DNA of 7,197 nucleotides, taken from the NCBI GenBank assembly GCA_029859145.1, contig JAOUDT010000058.1, positions 1 through 7,197 on the forward strand, given 5' to 3'. Position numbers and translations under genes: made by a program. The notes under the pieces were generated by a model. That model saw only the letters and a list, made by a program, of their open reading frames with translations, was not told where the DNA came from and did not search any database. The stretch comes from Dehalococcoidia bacterium (GTDB lineage Bacteria; Chloroflexota; Dehalococcoidia; GIF9; AB-539-J10). Shown piece after piece: positions 7,030 to 7,197 of the stretch (position 1 is its first letter; every line of letters begins with the position of its first letter).

Positions 7030-7051
7030 AGACATTCTTAGGTTAATGTCT
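7030..7051 (+). terminator. Weak hairpin downstream of gltX
   Basis: AGACATT and AATGTCT form a perfect 7-bp stem with an 8-nt loop, about 30 nt after the gltX stop. The stem is AT-rich and no T run follows, so it is not a canonical intrinsic terminator. It may only be an RNA 3' end-stabilising hairpin. Confidence 0.3.
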
Positions 7052-7097
7052 CTGCTGTCAGAATCCTACAATCTCTGGTGCGAAAGCTCAAAAGGTA

Positions 7098-7127
7098 TTG
7101 ACAAAGCTTCGGCCTTATAGTAACAAT
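7098..7127 (+). promoter_or_regulatory. Promoter for the DUF5679-like gene
   Basis: A perfect -35 hexamer TTGACA (7098-7103) is followed after 18 nt by AACAAT (7122-7127, 4 of 6); TAACAA at 17 nt is an alternative -10. The predicted start lies about 25 nt before the ATG at 7159. Confidence 0.55.
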
Positions 7128-7158
7128 ATAGCAATAGCAGAAACAGAAGGAGGGTACG

Positions 7159-7197
7159 ATGGCAACAGCTTATTGCATGAAGTGCAGGAAAAAGAGG
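7159..7197 (+). CDS. Probable DUF5679 small zinc-ribbon protein, 5' end only
   Basis: Only 13 codons are present before the window ends: MATAYCMKCRKKR. The start has a strong Shine-Dalgarno (AAGGAGG, about 5 nt upstream) and a consensus -35 promoter. The CxxC pair (C6, C9) directly after the start, followed by a basic stretch, is how DUF5679-domain proteins begin. These are short proteins of roughly 50 residues with a second CxxC expected later, making a zinc ribbon; their function is unknown. The name rests on my memory of the family and on only 13 residues, so another small zinc-ribbon protein is possible. Confidence 0.65.
   Translation, partial: MATAYCMKCRKKR

Overview
The window reads as a bacterial chromosome segment of roughly balanced GC. 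It most resembles an uncultivated Chloroflexota (Dehalococcoidia-like) genome. The hints are a long soluble multi-PAS sensor with a tiny MerR-type helix-turn-helix partner, the style of the UvrB and GluRS sequences, and a start peptide (MATAYCMKCRKKR) typical of DUF5679 proteins. This assignment is inference from remembered family resemblance, not a search.

Region 1 (minus strand, 1-2839) is a two-gene unit. A promoter (TTGACG, 18 nt, TATATT) precedes a 72-codon MerR-like DNA-binding protein. Twelve bases after its stop, a GTG codon opens a very long PAS-repeat protein that runs off the left edge. It has 844 visible codons and no stop. Seven PAS domains are visible; the last four are spaced exactly 127 residues apart and form two look-alike pairs. 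The output domain lies outside the window, so kinase, cyclase or other function cannot be decided here.

Region 2 (2840-3101) is non-coding as far as I can see and holds an 18-bp interrupted palindrome. Region 3 (minus, 3102-5081) is a complete uvrB for nucleotide excision repair. Region 4 (5082-5266) is a divergent intergenic region with a plausible extended -10 promoter for the rightward genes.

Region 5 (plus, 5267-6998) holds a small unrecognised coiled-coil-like protein of 80 aa, followed 22 nt later by a complete gltX (glutamyl-tRNA synthetase). Region 6 (6999-7197) has a weak hairpin, a consensus -35 promoter, a strong Shine-Dalgarno, and the first 13 codons of a probable DUF5679 zinc-ribbon protein.

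uvrB and gltX are ordinary housekeeping genes. The part most worth follow-up is the HTH/multi-PAS pair. No CRISPR array, tRNA, rRNA, transposase or phage gene was seen.
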